In this document: in pieces, positions 11,572-21,620 of the stretch
Position numbering within the stretch: the first letter of the stretch is position 1
Layout of the letters: every line of letters starts with the position of its first letter
Assembly: GCF_019393635.1 (NCBI RefSeq)
Contig: NC_057861.1
Span: 544,320,711-544,384,710, forward strand
DNA length: 64,000 nucleotides
Direction of reading: 5' to 3'
DNA from: Dromiciops gliroides
Lineage: Eukaryota > Chordata > Mammalia > Microbiotheria > Microbiotheriidae
Position numbers and translations under genes: made by a program
The notes under the pieces: generated by a model
The model's database searches: none
Seen by the model: only the letters and a program-made list of their open reading frames with translations
Told to the model about the DNA's origin: nothing

Positions 11572-13638
11572 CTAGGTGTGCTGTTGCTTGTGAATTCCTT
11601 AAACGTTTTAAAAATCATTTTAATTGAAAAGACAAATGAAAATGTTGACTTTGATGAGATCTTTTTGAAGGTCAACTAAAATTTGAACTGGTTGCTCTGT
11701 TCAAGCTTAATGCACATAACAAACTTCATCTCCTTAAGTTTGATGTACTTAACTTCTTAGAATGTGATTCTTATCTTTTTCTGTCATAGGGTTTCATTAT
11801 GGGGTTTTATTGGCCCATCTATATGAAAATATATGGGGTGGGGGGAGGGAGTGGAGACATCTTAGGTTGTTTCCTTTCCCTTCCTTTTTTTTTTTTTTTT
11901 AAGTTTCACTCTTAAGGGATGTCCAGAAATAGATTTTTCTTTTCCAAAAGTTGATACTATTTGAGAAATTGGGTTAAAGGAGAACTTAGGGTGAATAACT
12001 GTGCTTCCATTAAAATTAAAGAAAAAATGCTTTTTTTTAAAACCCACTTGCTATACTTCAGTGTAATTGTAGTTCTGGTTATATATTTAGTTTCATTAAC
12101 CACCTGATAAGATAGCCGTTCCCTTCCCCCACCACCATCTGTTTCATGTGCTTGTGAACTTGACACAAAGTTAGGAAGCTACTGCTCCTTTGGCACTGTC
12201 AAGTTGAAAGGCTTCGTCTGTTCCCTTTTCCATTCTGGTGGGAGATGGTGAGATGAGGCTCTCTGCTCTTTTTTTCTCTTTCAGACTTTTACAGGAAGAC
12301 ATTTGTTTCAGATAGATGCTGTGATTTAGGCTTATGGAGAAAACTATGAAACAGCAAAAACCAGCTTGCACTTCTTATACTTTTGGGAGGCGGTAGATCT
12401 TTTGTGTTTCCAAGTTTGGCAATTATATGTCACAGTACAAGTTATGGATTAGATTTGTTGAGATTTCAAAGTTAAGATTTCTTCCCTTGGCCTTATCAAT
12501 GTCTATTTTTGTTAAAAGGTGATCATTTGTCAATAGTACTAATTCATTTATGGTAACTTTGCTATGAGCCAGGAGTCCTTAACCTGGGATCCAGACTTTC
12601 AAGAGGTCAATGGATAGATTTCAGGGCATTAATAAACTTGGGTAGGAAAAAATTATATCGTTATTCCCACCAACCTCAAACTTAGCATTTCTTTCCTTTG
12701 AGCTTTTTTTTTTTTAATTCTTCTGAGAAAGGATCCATAGGTTTCAGGAGATTGCCAAATTGGGGTCCACAACGCAACTTTGCTATAAGCAGACCATTTA
12801 AAATGAGATATTTTATACCATCTCTGGGGGTGAGGGGATGGGAGGAAAAAAAATCACTTTTTTTTATTTGTTGAGGGAAATATTTTTAAAAAACAGCACA
12901 CTTTCAAGATTCATCCTGTACTCCAGAACATATTTTCTTTTAAAGGCATGGTATTTATTTTCTCAACATATCAGAGTGAAAGGAGAGAGAGAGTATGTCA
13001 TTGTTCCCATAGATAAATATATAGGATAAAAGATGATATTGTAACTAGAACTGAACTTAGAATATTTTTTGTCATGTTATTTGTGTAGTAAAATGTGTTT
13101 TGGACAGCCTTTGTAAATGAATAAGCATGTCTTTGAGGATGCTTGCAGAACAAAGGCTGGGTATAATGTTCACATACATATTGGTATGTGGATGTTCTTG
13201 ATATACACACACATACAAATTATACACACATACTATATAATGATGGTGCTAATGCTGAAATACTACTTGAGTTCAAGAGTGGAAATGGAGGTGTTTTTCT
13301 TCTCCACTGAAAAACTGACCACCACAACCACAGAAAAGCAACTTTAAAAATTGTGTTAGTTTATGTGATGCTGTAGATAGGCTGTATCTAAAATCTAGGC
13401 ATAATTTTGATTTTGAACTTGGAGATCTGATTGGTTTTTTTGGCTAAAGCAAAATATTCTGTGATCATTATGGAGCAACAGTTAAAGATGTGGGGGCTTT
13501 GTAAATTTGGATCCCTGGAGGTTATATTAGTGCCTAGATATAAGGGATGGTGGGGGGGGTTGGGAGGGAAGGGGGAAAAGGGAAAATGTGTTATGTGAAG
13601 TTTAATAAATGTACTCCTTGTCTGTCAAAAAAAAAAAA
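11572..13638 (+). pseudogene. Processed retrocopy (3' UTR-like, unidentified gene) inserted in ERV gag
   Basis: About 2.07 kb, flanked on both sides by the identical 18-bp sequence AGAATCAGATCAGCAGAA (11554-11571 and 13639-13656). It ends with AATAAA at 13604-13609 and a 12-base A run. These are the hallmarks of L1-driven insertion of an mRNA copy. The body has no long reading frame and looks like a 3' untranslated region; I do not recognise the parent gene. The insertion postdates the ERV. Confidence 0.85.
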
Positions 13639-14480
13639 AGAATCAGATCAGCAGAAACTGCTTGCTCTGCAGGAAGCTATAGAACATACCAAAAAAGGAG
13701 TGCCAATACAAGTTAGGAAATATAGTCCCTTTAGACCAAATGACTTGAGTGCATGAAAATAAATCATCCCTAGATTTGATCAAAATCCAAACACTGTAAT
13801 TTCATGGTTAAGGACTATATTTAATACATATCAATCTACCTGGGCCAGTGTTACTTGCCTTATGGAAACTCTACTATTCCCAAGTGAGATTACAGATATT
13901 ATCTCAGCAGGAAATGCCCTGGATTCGAGGGGCCAGGCAGTTGCCGCATGGCCTCTCAGAGATCCACAGTGGAATTATAATGATGACTAACAATTCCAAG
14001 AATTAAAAGACACTAGGGAAACACTTCTGAAGGGAATGGAATCTTGCTCTAGAAAACCTGAAAACTGGCAGAAATTCTTAAACATAGATCAGGACACTAA
14101 CGAAAGACCTAACAGGTTTTACGATAGACTTTGTGAGGCCATTAGACAATATACCAGACTGGATCCTTTAGATTTAAGAGATTCCTATATTGTACTTAAC
14201 ACATTTGTTCATAATTCGTTGTCAGAATCTGCAAATATTTTCTGAAACAATGTCCAGACTGGAGAACTTTGACTATAGATAGACTTAAGGAACTTGCCAC
14301 CTATGTCTTTGACTCACATGAGGAGAGTAAGCCTAAACAAAATATTCTGGCACCAGCACTTTCTGGTCAGTCGTCTAAGGGCCAATACAAGGGCACTAAG
14401 GTGTGCAGTTACTGTGATAAAGAAGGACACTCATTGAGGGACTATAGATAATGTACAAGGACCAAGATAATGATAGGCCA
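13639..14480 (+). pseudogene. ERV gag relic, capsid and nucleocapsid part
   Basis: Open pieces at about 13640-13755, 13756-13990, 14036-14245 and 14269-14451 are broken by stops. The 14036-14245 piece has the layout of the gammaretroviral capsid major homology region, with an F..RL.E..R...LDP pattern. A zinc-knuckle-like box at about 14403-14451 reads CSYCDKEGH, but the last Cys of CCHC is replaced by Tyr just before a stop. Nucleocapsid RNA binding is therefore lost. Confidence 0.75.
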
Positions 14481-14689
14481 TATTACAGGTGAAATCAAAA
14501 TGGAAATAGATCTTTTCAGGGGAATACAGAAAAACAGTATCAGAATAACCATAGACCCTATCAGAGAGGTACAGAAAGACAGAACCAGAATCAAAGTAAC
14601 CAAGGTCTCCCTCAGAGGGGGGCACAGGATTGACAAGATGAAGGGGAGGGATGGAAAATAGATACTCTAAGCCATGTATTCCCAGACCC

Positions 14690-14990
14690 AGATTTTTTGA
14701 ATGCCCTTGTGCCAGTCCATTTGCCTCCCCAGAGTAACGAACCGAATGTGACCCTCAAAGTTGGGGACACATATCATGATTGTCTGTTAGATACAGGAGC
14801 CTATAAATCAGTATTAGTAAGCAAACCAGACCCTGGGAGTAAAGCTGTAGGATCTTTGAATGTGGTAGGATTCTCGGGAAAAGCCCAAAGAGTGGCAAAA
14901 TTAACCCCTCGCATGGTATCTATGAGGCCTTTAACAGTGGAACATTCATTCTTACTTATGCCTGATGCCCCTGTTAATTAGGTCGTGATC
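14690..14990 (+). pseudogene. ERV protease relic
   Basis: The aspartic protease active-site motif LLDTGA lies at 14784-14801, within an open stretch of about 94 codons that ends in a TAG at 14979-14981. The flap and the second conserved block are not clear. In gammaretroviruses the protease cleaves Gag-Pol; here the frame is broken on both sides. Confidence 0.8.
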
Positions 14991-14999
14991 TCCTTTGCA

Positions 15000-16400
15000 A
15001 GCTTAGAGCAACCATTTCTTGTGCTCCAGATGGGGCTTTCTCCCTACAATTGCCAGAGGATACTGTTCATTTATTACCAATTTTGCTTACAGAAGCTCAA
15101 GGAGCAGTAGGGGATGTATCCAAAATTCCCTCTGACATTCCTGAGTCTTTATGGGCCTCATGCCCTACTAAGGTGGGGTTCCTTAAATCTGCCATGCCTC
15201 TTACTTTTAAAGTTAAAGGGGGACCACCTCCATCCATTCCACAGTATCCATTGTCTAAAGAAGCTATAGAAGGGATCACTCCTATAATTGAGACTCTGAA
15301 AAGTCAGGGTATTATTGTCCCATGCCATCATTCTCCATGTAATACTCCCATTTTGCCAGTTAAAAAGCCCAAGCCTGGCCCAGATGGCAAACCTGTTTAT
15401 CATTTTGTACAAGATCTTAGAGCGATTAACAATTATGTTATTCCTAGACATGCTATAGTCCCTAATCCTGCCACCATAGTTTCTTCAATCACATGTGAGG
15501 CTACATGCTTCACAGTGGTAGACCTCTGCTCTGCCTTTTTCTCTATACCAGTGCATGAGGACTTCCAGTATTTATTTGCCTTTAACTGGAAAAATACACA
15601 GTGAACCTGGACTAGACTCCCACAGGGATTTGTGGACAGTCCTACATTATTTTATCAAATTTTACAACAGGACCTGGCCTCTATTACTTTTTAAGGTTCC
15701 ACTTTAGTGCAGTATGTAGATGATTTGCTTTTAGCCTCCCCTGATGTTGACACCTGTCAGGAAGACAGCCACCATTTATTATTAGAACTATACAAGAGAG
15801 GCCACAAGGTCTCTAAGTCAAAGGTGCAATGGTGCTTACCTCAGGTAGAATATTTGGGCTTCATTCTGGCTGCTGGAACTCGCCCTATCTCTCCTAAGTG
15901 AGTCCAGGCTATTCAACAACTTGCTTCTCCCTCTACTAAGAAGCAGTTAAGGGCCATTCTAGGAGCAGCTGGGTATTGCAGACAATGGATACCCTCTTTT
16001 GGTGAAATTACTAAGCCTCTTATAGCTCTAACCAAAAATTCTTTCCTAGAACTTTTACAGCTGGATTCCCAGCATCTCTCAGCTATAACAGAATTGAAGC
16101 GGGCATTGTTATAAGCACCTGCACTAGGACTCCCAGATTACAATAAGCCTTTTACTCTTTTTGTGCATGAAAAGAAGGGAATGGCTTCTGGGGTCCTGAC
16201 TCAATCATTAGAACCTGTCCAGCATCCAATAGCTTATTATTCCAGCCAACTAGATTCTGTGGCAGTGGCAGCTACAGCCCTTTTGGTAGAAAAAGCCTCT
16301 TATTTGGTCCTAGGTAATCCTCTTACAATACAATGTCCCCACGAAGTAGAGGCCCTCTTACTATGCCATAGAACACAAGCCTTTTAAGATCAAAGGCTGG
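15000..16400 (+). pseudogene. ERV reverse transcriptase relic
   Basis: An open block at 15050-15604 holds the PQYPL and LPVKKP type fingers motifs and the DLR.IN stretch typical of class I RTs. The palm motif YVDD lies at 15713-15724, followed by YLGF. A TGA at 15601, a TAA at 15691 and a TGA at 15899 break the frame. RT copies viral RNA into DNA in the cytoplasm; this copy cannot make a full enzyme. Confidence 0.9.
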
Positions 16401-16559
16401 CTAAGTATGAAGTAACTCTGCTAGACCATGAAAATATCACTTTAAAACACTATACAGTTCTTAACCCAGCAACACTGCTCCCTAACTTACCACTCTTGGG
16501 GAAGCCGTTGAATGACTGTGCCTCTTTAGCTGATATGGCTGAGAAACTCCGTGATGACC

Positions 16560-16950
16560 TTTTGGATATACCTTTAGACTCTATACAGATGGTTCTTTGT
16601 TTATGAAAGATGGCACCTGTTTCACTGGGGCTGCTGTAGTTTCTGATTATATTATTTGGGCAGCTTGTCTGCCTTCACATTTTAGTGCCAAGCTGCTGAA
16701 CTTGTGGCTCTTACACAAGCCTGTAACATAGCCAAAGGGAAGAGTGCTACCATTTATACTGACTCCAGATATGCCTTCAGTGTATGCCATGCTGTAGGCA
16801 TGCTTTGGCTACAGAGGGGCTTTCTAACATCCTCTGGCAAAGCTATTGCTAATGGAGACCTTATCAAGGACCTCCTATCTGCCCTGAAACTTCCTTCTGC
16901 TCTAGCAGAATTGCCCTGCCCACACAGGGAATAGTGATCCTGTTTCAAAG
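16560..16950 (+). pseudogene. ERV RNase H relic
   Basis: TDGS, with the first catalytic Asp, lies at 16585-16596. ELVALTQA-like and TIYTDSRYAF motifs follow within 200 bp. These are the standard RNase H landmarks of class I ERVs. Frameshifts separate the TDGS segment from the open stretch at 16704-16934. Confidence 0.82.
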
Positions 16951-16999
16951 GGGAATGCACAAGCTGATTCAGCAGCTAAGCTCACTGCTTTAGAAGCCC

Positions 17000-18231
17000 C
17001 TTAACATGTATTTAACCTCTCACTTTCTGAGGATATTTCTCTCCACCTAACTTATGATTCTGAAGTAGAAAGGTGGAAAAAGAGATTCAAGGCTAAACAG
17101 ATCAATGGAGTCTGGATGTCTTCGGAGGGAAAACCACTTCTCCCCCAGAAATTCTATCACCAGCTATGCCTCTCTATTAACAAGAAAGGCCATTTTGGCA
17201 CACAAGGCATTGTGGACTCAGTTAGAAGGACCTGGTTAGCACCAGGTATAACTAACATAGCATCTTGAATCTGCTCGGGCTGCTCCACATTTCAATCTTA
17301 CAATCAACATGCTTTCTGTGCTAAAGCATATGGAGGGCGCCCTTTGGCATATACATCTTTTGAACATCTACAAATTGACTTTATTTCTATGCCCAAAGCA
17401 GGACAATATAAATTTTGCCTTGTTATTGTGGACCAGCTCACTCGACAGGTGGAGGCTTTTCTTGCCCCATGAGCAACTGCTGGCTTTGTGGCCAAAGCTC
17501 TCCTTAAAGAGATTTTTCCTTGCTTTAGGCCACCAGCATACATTGACTCTGATAGAGGTACACATTTTACAGATTCAATTCTCTCCCATATTTATTCTTT
17601 CTTGGGAGTAACTCCTAGATTTCATACTCCTTACCACCCTCAAAGCTCAGGCCAAGTTGAATGTATGAATAAAGAGCTTAAGAGCATGATTGGCAAATTA
17701 TATACTAAAACCCATTTGAAATGGCCTGATGTTCTACCCTTGGCATTATTCTATCTGCGCAGTAGACCAAGAGGTGAACTCCACATATCTCCTTATGAGA
17801 TGCTTTTTGGTCGCCCTCCTATCCAAGCTAAAACTTTTTCCCTAGTCTATATATCACTGCGGGGAGGTTATACTTCTGTTGCTTCCTATATACAGGAACT
17901 ACAAACTAGGCTACGTGAACTCCATGAAGCAGGAGTTGCTGTACAAGCTGGTCCTTTAGATTTTTCCTTGCATGATTTAAGTCCTGGAGACAATGTATAT
18001 ATTAAGAATTTTCAGCAGACCAATGGAACCTAGCCCACTTGGGAGGGACCTTTTCAAGTATTATTGTCAAGTCCTACTGCTATTAAAATTGGAGAAAAAG
18101 AATCTTGGATTCATTGTTCCCATGTGAAGCTCACACCATTTATGGGTAAAGTAATTTCAGATAAAACTCAACCAGCTGCTAAAGAGAAAAGAAACCAAAC
18201 AGAGGCCAGGGGTAATAGTTCCAATTTGTAA
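17000..18231 (+). pseudogene. ERV integrase relic, end of pol
   Basis: HHCC-type zinc-binding residues are scattered through 17150-17290. The core has an Asp in IDFI near 17380, DRGTHF near 17550 and SGQVE near 17655, which together give the D,D-35-E triad. MLFGRPP and a C-terminal SPGD..Y.K motif follow. Stops at 17266, 17470 and 18031 interrupt it. A TAA at 18229-18231 closes the last pol frame and overlaps the start of the OTUD3-like segment by a few bases. Integrase joins viral DNA to the chromosome. Confidence 0.88.
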
Positions 18232-18636
18232 GTAATATCACTCAATTGCAAACCCTGGGACTCAAACTCCATAAGGTATCAGGATATGGAAATTGTCTTT
18301 TCAGAACTCTCATTCGAGAAACCGTCTCAAACACAGACAAGAAACTGCTAATTATATGCTCAGTCATAAAGAAGACTTTGGGTCTTTTATAGAAACAGAT
18401 ATTCCCTTTGAAGACTATGTTGCTGATTTGAAAAAAGTGGCTGGGAACAATGCCATTGTAGCCTTTGCCAAACATAACCAACTAAATGTAATCATTCACC
18501 AGTTGAAAAACCCCTATGGCAAATTTGTGCCACAGAAAAAGCCAATGCTAAAGAACTCCATATTTTCTACCATAACTGTCATTATGACAGCATTAGAAGA
18601 ATCAGTGATGATTCAGAAACCCCTGCCACTTTGGCA
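18222..18636 (+). pseudogene. OTUD3: OTUD3-like OTU-domain fragment (processed, frameshifted) in the env position
   Basis: Translation in shifting frames matches the OTU deubiquitinase domain of vertebrate OTUD3. Matching pieces are [73 protein letters not shown], and, one frame later, WQICATEK...KELHIFYHN and [19 protein letters not shown]3 removes ubiquitin from substrates. The catalytic Cys (GNC) and His (HYDS) are kept, but the partner Asp of GDGNC is Tyr. A deletion with frame change near 18303 and a one-base shift near 18511-18516 kill it. No introns are present, although the parent domain should be spread over several exons. There is no poly(A) tail and no flanking duplication. The segment starts flush with the end of pol. 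It could be a captured host cDNA or a fragment joined by recombination. Confidence 0.85.
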
Positions 18637-18639
18637 TGC

Positions 18640-20080
18640 AGAGAATTGGGGAACCAGTTTAAAAAATGTGGTATACCCCAAACTCTAGCATTATAAGCTC
18701 TTACCTTAAACAAGCTTTTCCTCCTACAGGTGAAGAACTTCTCCACCAAGAGCACATGGCTCTGTCTTCTAGAAAGGGTTATTGAACCTTATTGCTTGAT
18801 TTATAAGACAATTAATGAACATATTGAGTCTCACTGATGTTTTATTTCCTTTTGATAAATTGTTTATCATTTCAAGTATCTGTTATTGTCATCGTACTAG
18901 ATAGAGAATTCATGGACAAGATGATGTGGTTTACTTGCTTAATGAAGATTCTGTAATAATGTTTAATAATATCAGCCATTTACATTCATTTATCATTTGT
19001 ATGTCACTGTGACTATATATACTCTGGGTATGGTTTGGGATTATATATATACATATATTTCAAGTATATCCTAAGTTATGCAGTGTATCACACACTTTTA
19101 CCATCAAATTGTCTTTGGTGAAATTAATACAAGATTTATGATTTATGGAAACTTACCATTTCAGAGACTAATTGCTCTTCCAATGAGCTTGATGGAGATG
19201 GTTCAACTCCACATTGCAGGCCCTGGAGAGAATATATGTCCAACAGGAGGAGAGACAGGTACATGTAAGATACCCTGATGGAGGCTGAGAGAACAGCCAA
19301 ATACATTCAGGAAGTTCATCGTTTCCTTATGAGAGCAGCTATGTAGAGCACAATTGCTGGACATAGTACAGTTTCTTCCTCTCTCACTCCAAAAAATGTT
19401 CTGGTGTCATGTTAGCCCTAATGCATGCACCTGGTTTAACTTAACTTGGCTTCTTCACTCAATCTGGTGGCATGGTCAGAATCCATCCACCTGAGGCCTA
19501 GCACAATTATTAGATGTCTATGCACCATGAAATGTGGTATGGTAACCTTTCCATAACATTTTCAGGTGTCATCATGGACACATGACTAAATTTGGCCTTG
19601 ATCCAGATATATAGTGGTAAAAAGTGTTAGTAATGTCATAACTGTCTCAATTTTGTATTGCGTATAGATATGAGTATCCTCCAAAGGGGGGACTCCAATA
19701 CGCTGTATATGTATCAAGTTTAAACTTGTTTTTTATATTTTGAAGAACTTTCATTGTTTAATTTGAACATTTTTGGACAATGCTATGCTAAAGATTAATG
19801 AAAATCCAGAGACAGCCAGAATCTAGAGACAGCCAGAATCCAGACCAGAGTCCAGTTCCCCTGATGACATCTCTCTTTCAAAGACAAGATTTTAAGGACT
19901 TTAAATGGACATTTTTGCTTTTCCTTCTGTTACTATAGACATCATCTGTAGTATGTATTTTCCCTTTCCTATATTGTTATTTGTATATTGTTTGTTAGCA
20001 TTGGTTATGATATTGTTATTTTTTAAATTTATTGTTTATTATTTATTGTTCCATCAAGGAAACACCCTGTGTTTCTTGAC
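18640..20080 (+). other. 3' internal region of the ERV, no env recognised
   Basis: There are no long frames and no envelope landmarks (no furin site, no CX6CC, no transmembrane pattern). The part from about 18960 to 19800 is repeated, diverged, after the 3' LTR at 20851-21600. A purine run AAAGGGGGG near 19681 looks like a second polypurine tract. 19800-20080 holds a short tandem of GAGACAGCCAGAATC-like units at 19808-19850. Confidence 0.55.
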
Positions 20081-20096
20081 AAAACAAAGGGGGGAA
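20081..20096 (+). promoter_or_regulatory. Polypurine tract of the ERV
   Basis: AAAACAAAGGGGGGAA sits immediately before the TG of the 3' LTR. In retroviruses this purine run survives RNase H and primes plus-strand synthesis. Its form (A-run, G6, AA) is gammaretrovirus-like. Confidence 0.75.
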
Positions 20097-20532
20097 TGTA
20101 AAGAATTAATTGTTATTTGAGGTTTTTATGCCTCAGCACATACTGGCCTGGGGCTCCTCAAAATGCACAATGCTCCACCCACTGGTTGTAGCCATTGCAA
20201 TGGTGCTGGCACCTCACGTCATCACCACTCACCGACGCCTACATGGGCCTGGCAAAATTATAATGATTGGAAGCCTAGTAAGGGCAGTCATGTGACTGTC
20301 AGAGCAGCCAGACAATTGGTTGGGGGCTGTGTGGGGTTTCAGGGAATGGGGAGAAGTCACCATTCTAGCTGGAAGGCGACAGGAGCGGGACTGTGTATTC
20401 TCAGCTGATTCCTGGTCGGTGGTATTTTTTTCAGGTTGTATAATTTCCCTTTCCCCATTTTATTTCCTTTCCCTTGATCCTACTGAGCCTGTTTGTGTTT
20501 TTTTTAAGTTCATTCTTGTTAAAATAAATCCC

Positions 20533-20682
20533 GGGGCAGCTAGGTGGTGCAGTGGATAGAGCACCGGCCCTGGAGTCAGGAGTACCTGAGTTCAAATCCG
20601 GCATCAGACACTTAACACTTACTAGCTGTCTGACCCTGGGCAAGTCACTTAACCCCAATTGCCTCACTAAAAAAAACCAAAA

Positions 20683-20690
<8 letters not shown>
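20533..20690 (+). repeat. Marsupial tRNA-derived SINE in LTR B
   Basis: Full length; its tail has grown into a CA microsatellite (20685-20738). It is flanked by approximate ATAAATCC copies. Confidence 0.9.

Positions 20691-20738
<48 letters not shown>
20685..20738. repeat. (CA)n microsatellite
   Basis: About 27 CA units directly on a SINE tail. Confidence 0.95.
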
Positions 20739-20740
<2 letters not shown>

Positions 20741-20850
20741 AATAGATAAATCCTGTTCTGTTTTGAGGGAGGCTGCCAGTCTCCTTCCTTGCCCCAATAT
20801 TGCAGCGAGCCGCTTAGCTAACACTCCCAAATTAAAAATTGGTCCCCACA

Positions 20851-21458
20851 GTAATAATGTCTAATATTTATATGAAATTATACTCTGGGTATGGTTTGGA
20901 ATTATTGTATATATTACAAGTATATCCTCAGTTATGCAGCATAACACACACTTTTACCATCATACTGCCTTTGGTGAAATTAATATGGGATTTCTGAATT
21001 ATGTAAACTTAGAATTTCAGAGACTAACTGCTCTTACAGTGAGTTTGATGCAGGCCCTGGAGAGAATATATGTACAACAGGAGGAGAGATGTGTACACGT
21101 AAGTCCATGGTTTGCTTATGATGGTGACTATGTAGACCACAATTGCTGGACATAGTCCAGTTTCTTTCTCTCCCCATCCTAAAATAGCCTGTTGTCATAG
21201 AAGCTCCATCACATGCACCTAGTTTAACTTGTTTTCTTTTTCTTTCACTCAGTCTGATGGCATGATCAGAATCCATCCACCTGTGGCCTAGCACAATTTC
21301 TGGATGTCTAGGAACCATGAGATATGGTATGATAACCTTTCCATAACATTTTCAGGTATCATAGACACATTACTAAATTTGGCTTTGATCCAGACACATG
21401 GTGTTAAGAAGTGTTATAGATTGCGTAACTGCTTCAACCCTGTATTATATAAAGGAGG

Positions 21459-21497
<39 letters not shown>

Positions 21498-21620
21498 TGA
21501 GTATGAGTTATATTTTGAAGAACTCTCACTGTTTAATTTAATCATTGATAATGCTATGCTAAAGATTAGTAAAAATCCAGCAGTTCAACAGCTAAAGAAG
21601 TGAGTGCAGAGACAACCAGC
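20851..21620 (+). repeat. Second copy of the ERV 3' internal region
   Basis: This aligns in the same orientation with about 18960-19800. Shared landmarks are ACTCTGGGTATGGTTTGG, TATCCTMAGTTATGCAG, CAGGCCCTGGAGAGAATATA and CCTTTCCATAACATTTTCAG. The copies are diverged by many substitutions and small indels. A TA-dinucleotide run at 21462-21494 lies inside. The copy stops where antisense L1 begins. Confidence 0.8.
21462..21494. repeat. (TA)n microsatellite
   Basis: About 16 TA units inside the second copy of the ERV 3' region. Confidence 0.95.

Larger units (their letters stand above)
10349..20850 (+). mobile_element. Degenerate class I (gammaretrovirus-like) endogenous retrovirus, env-less, mosaic LTRs
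   Basis: The layout is LTR (10349-10973), leader and gag start, a later retrocopy insertion, rest of gag, pro, RT, RNase H and integrase on the plus strand. An OTUD3-like segment, a non-coding 3' region, a polypurine tract and a second LTR (20097-20850) follow. Motifs supporting class I are LLDTGA in protease, YVDD in RT, TDGS in RNase H, and the GRPP motif with a single zinc-knuckle-like box. Every frame carries stops or frameshifts, so the copy is dead. It sits inside a minus-strand L1. The two LTRs are of different families, so this is either a recombinant or two nested elements. Confidence 0.85.
20097..20850 (+). mobile_element. 3' LTR (family B)
   Basis: The LTR starts TGTAAAGAATTAATTG after the polypurine tract and ends GGTCCCCACA. 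AATAAA lies at 20523-20528. A SINE and its CA-repeat tail (20533-20740) are inserted just after the AATAAA, so the LTR proper is about 545 bp. It does not resemble the 5' LTR at 10349-10973 at its start, centre or end. Confidence 0.75.

Noticed and set aside
18293..18688. 131-codon frame considered as an ERV env or accessory gene
   Set aside because: The start is not an ATG and the match is to the OTU domain of OTUD3 continuing in other frames on both sides. It is a fragment of that, not env.
19078..19278. 66-codon frame in the ERV 3' region as env remnant
   Set aside because: No envelope motif, and the same stretch in the second copy (20934-21155) has different indels, so it is not a conserved coding frame.
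20533..20640. tRNA-like sequences within SINE heads
   Set aside because: The SINE heads keep A-box and B-box likeness (GGTTCAAATC-type) but do not fold into full tRNAs and are part of a repeat.
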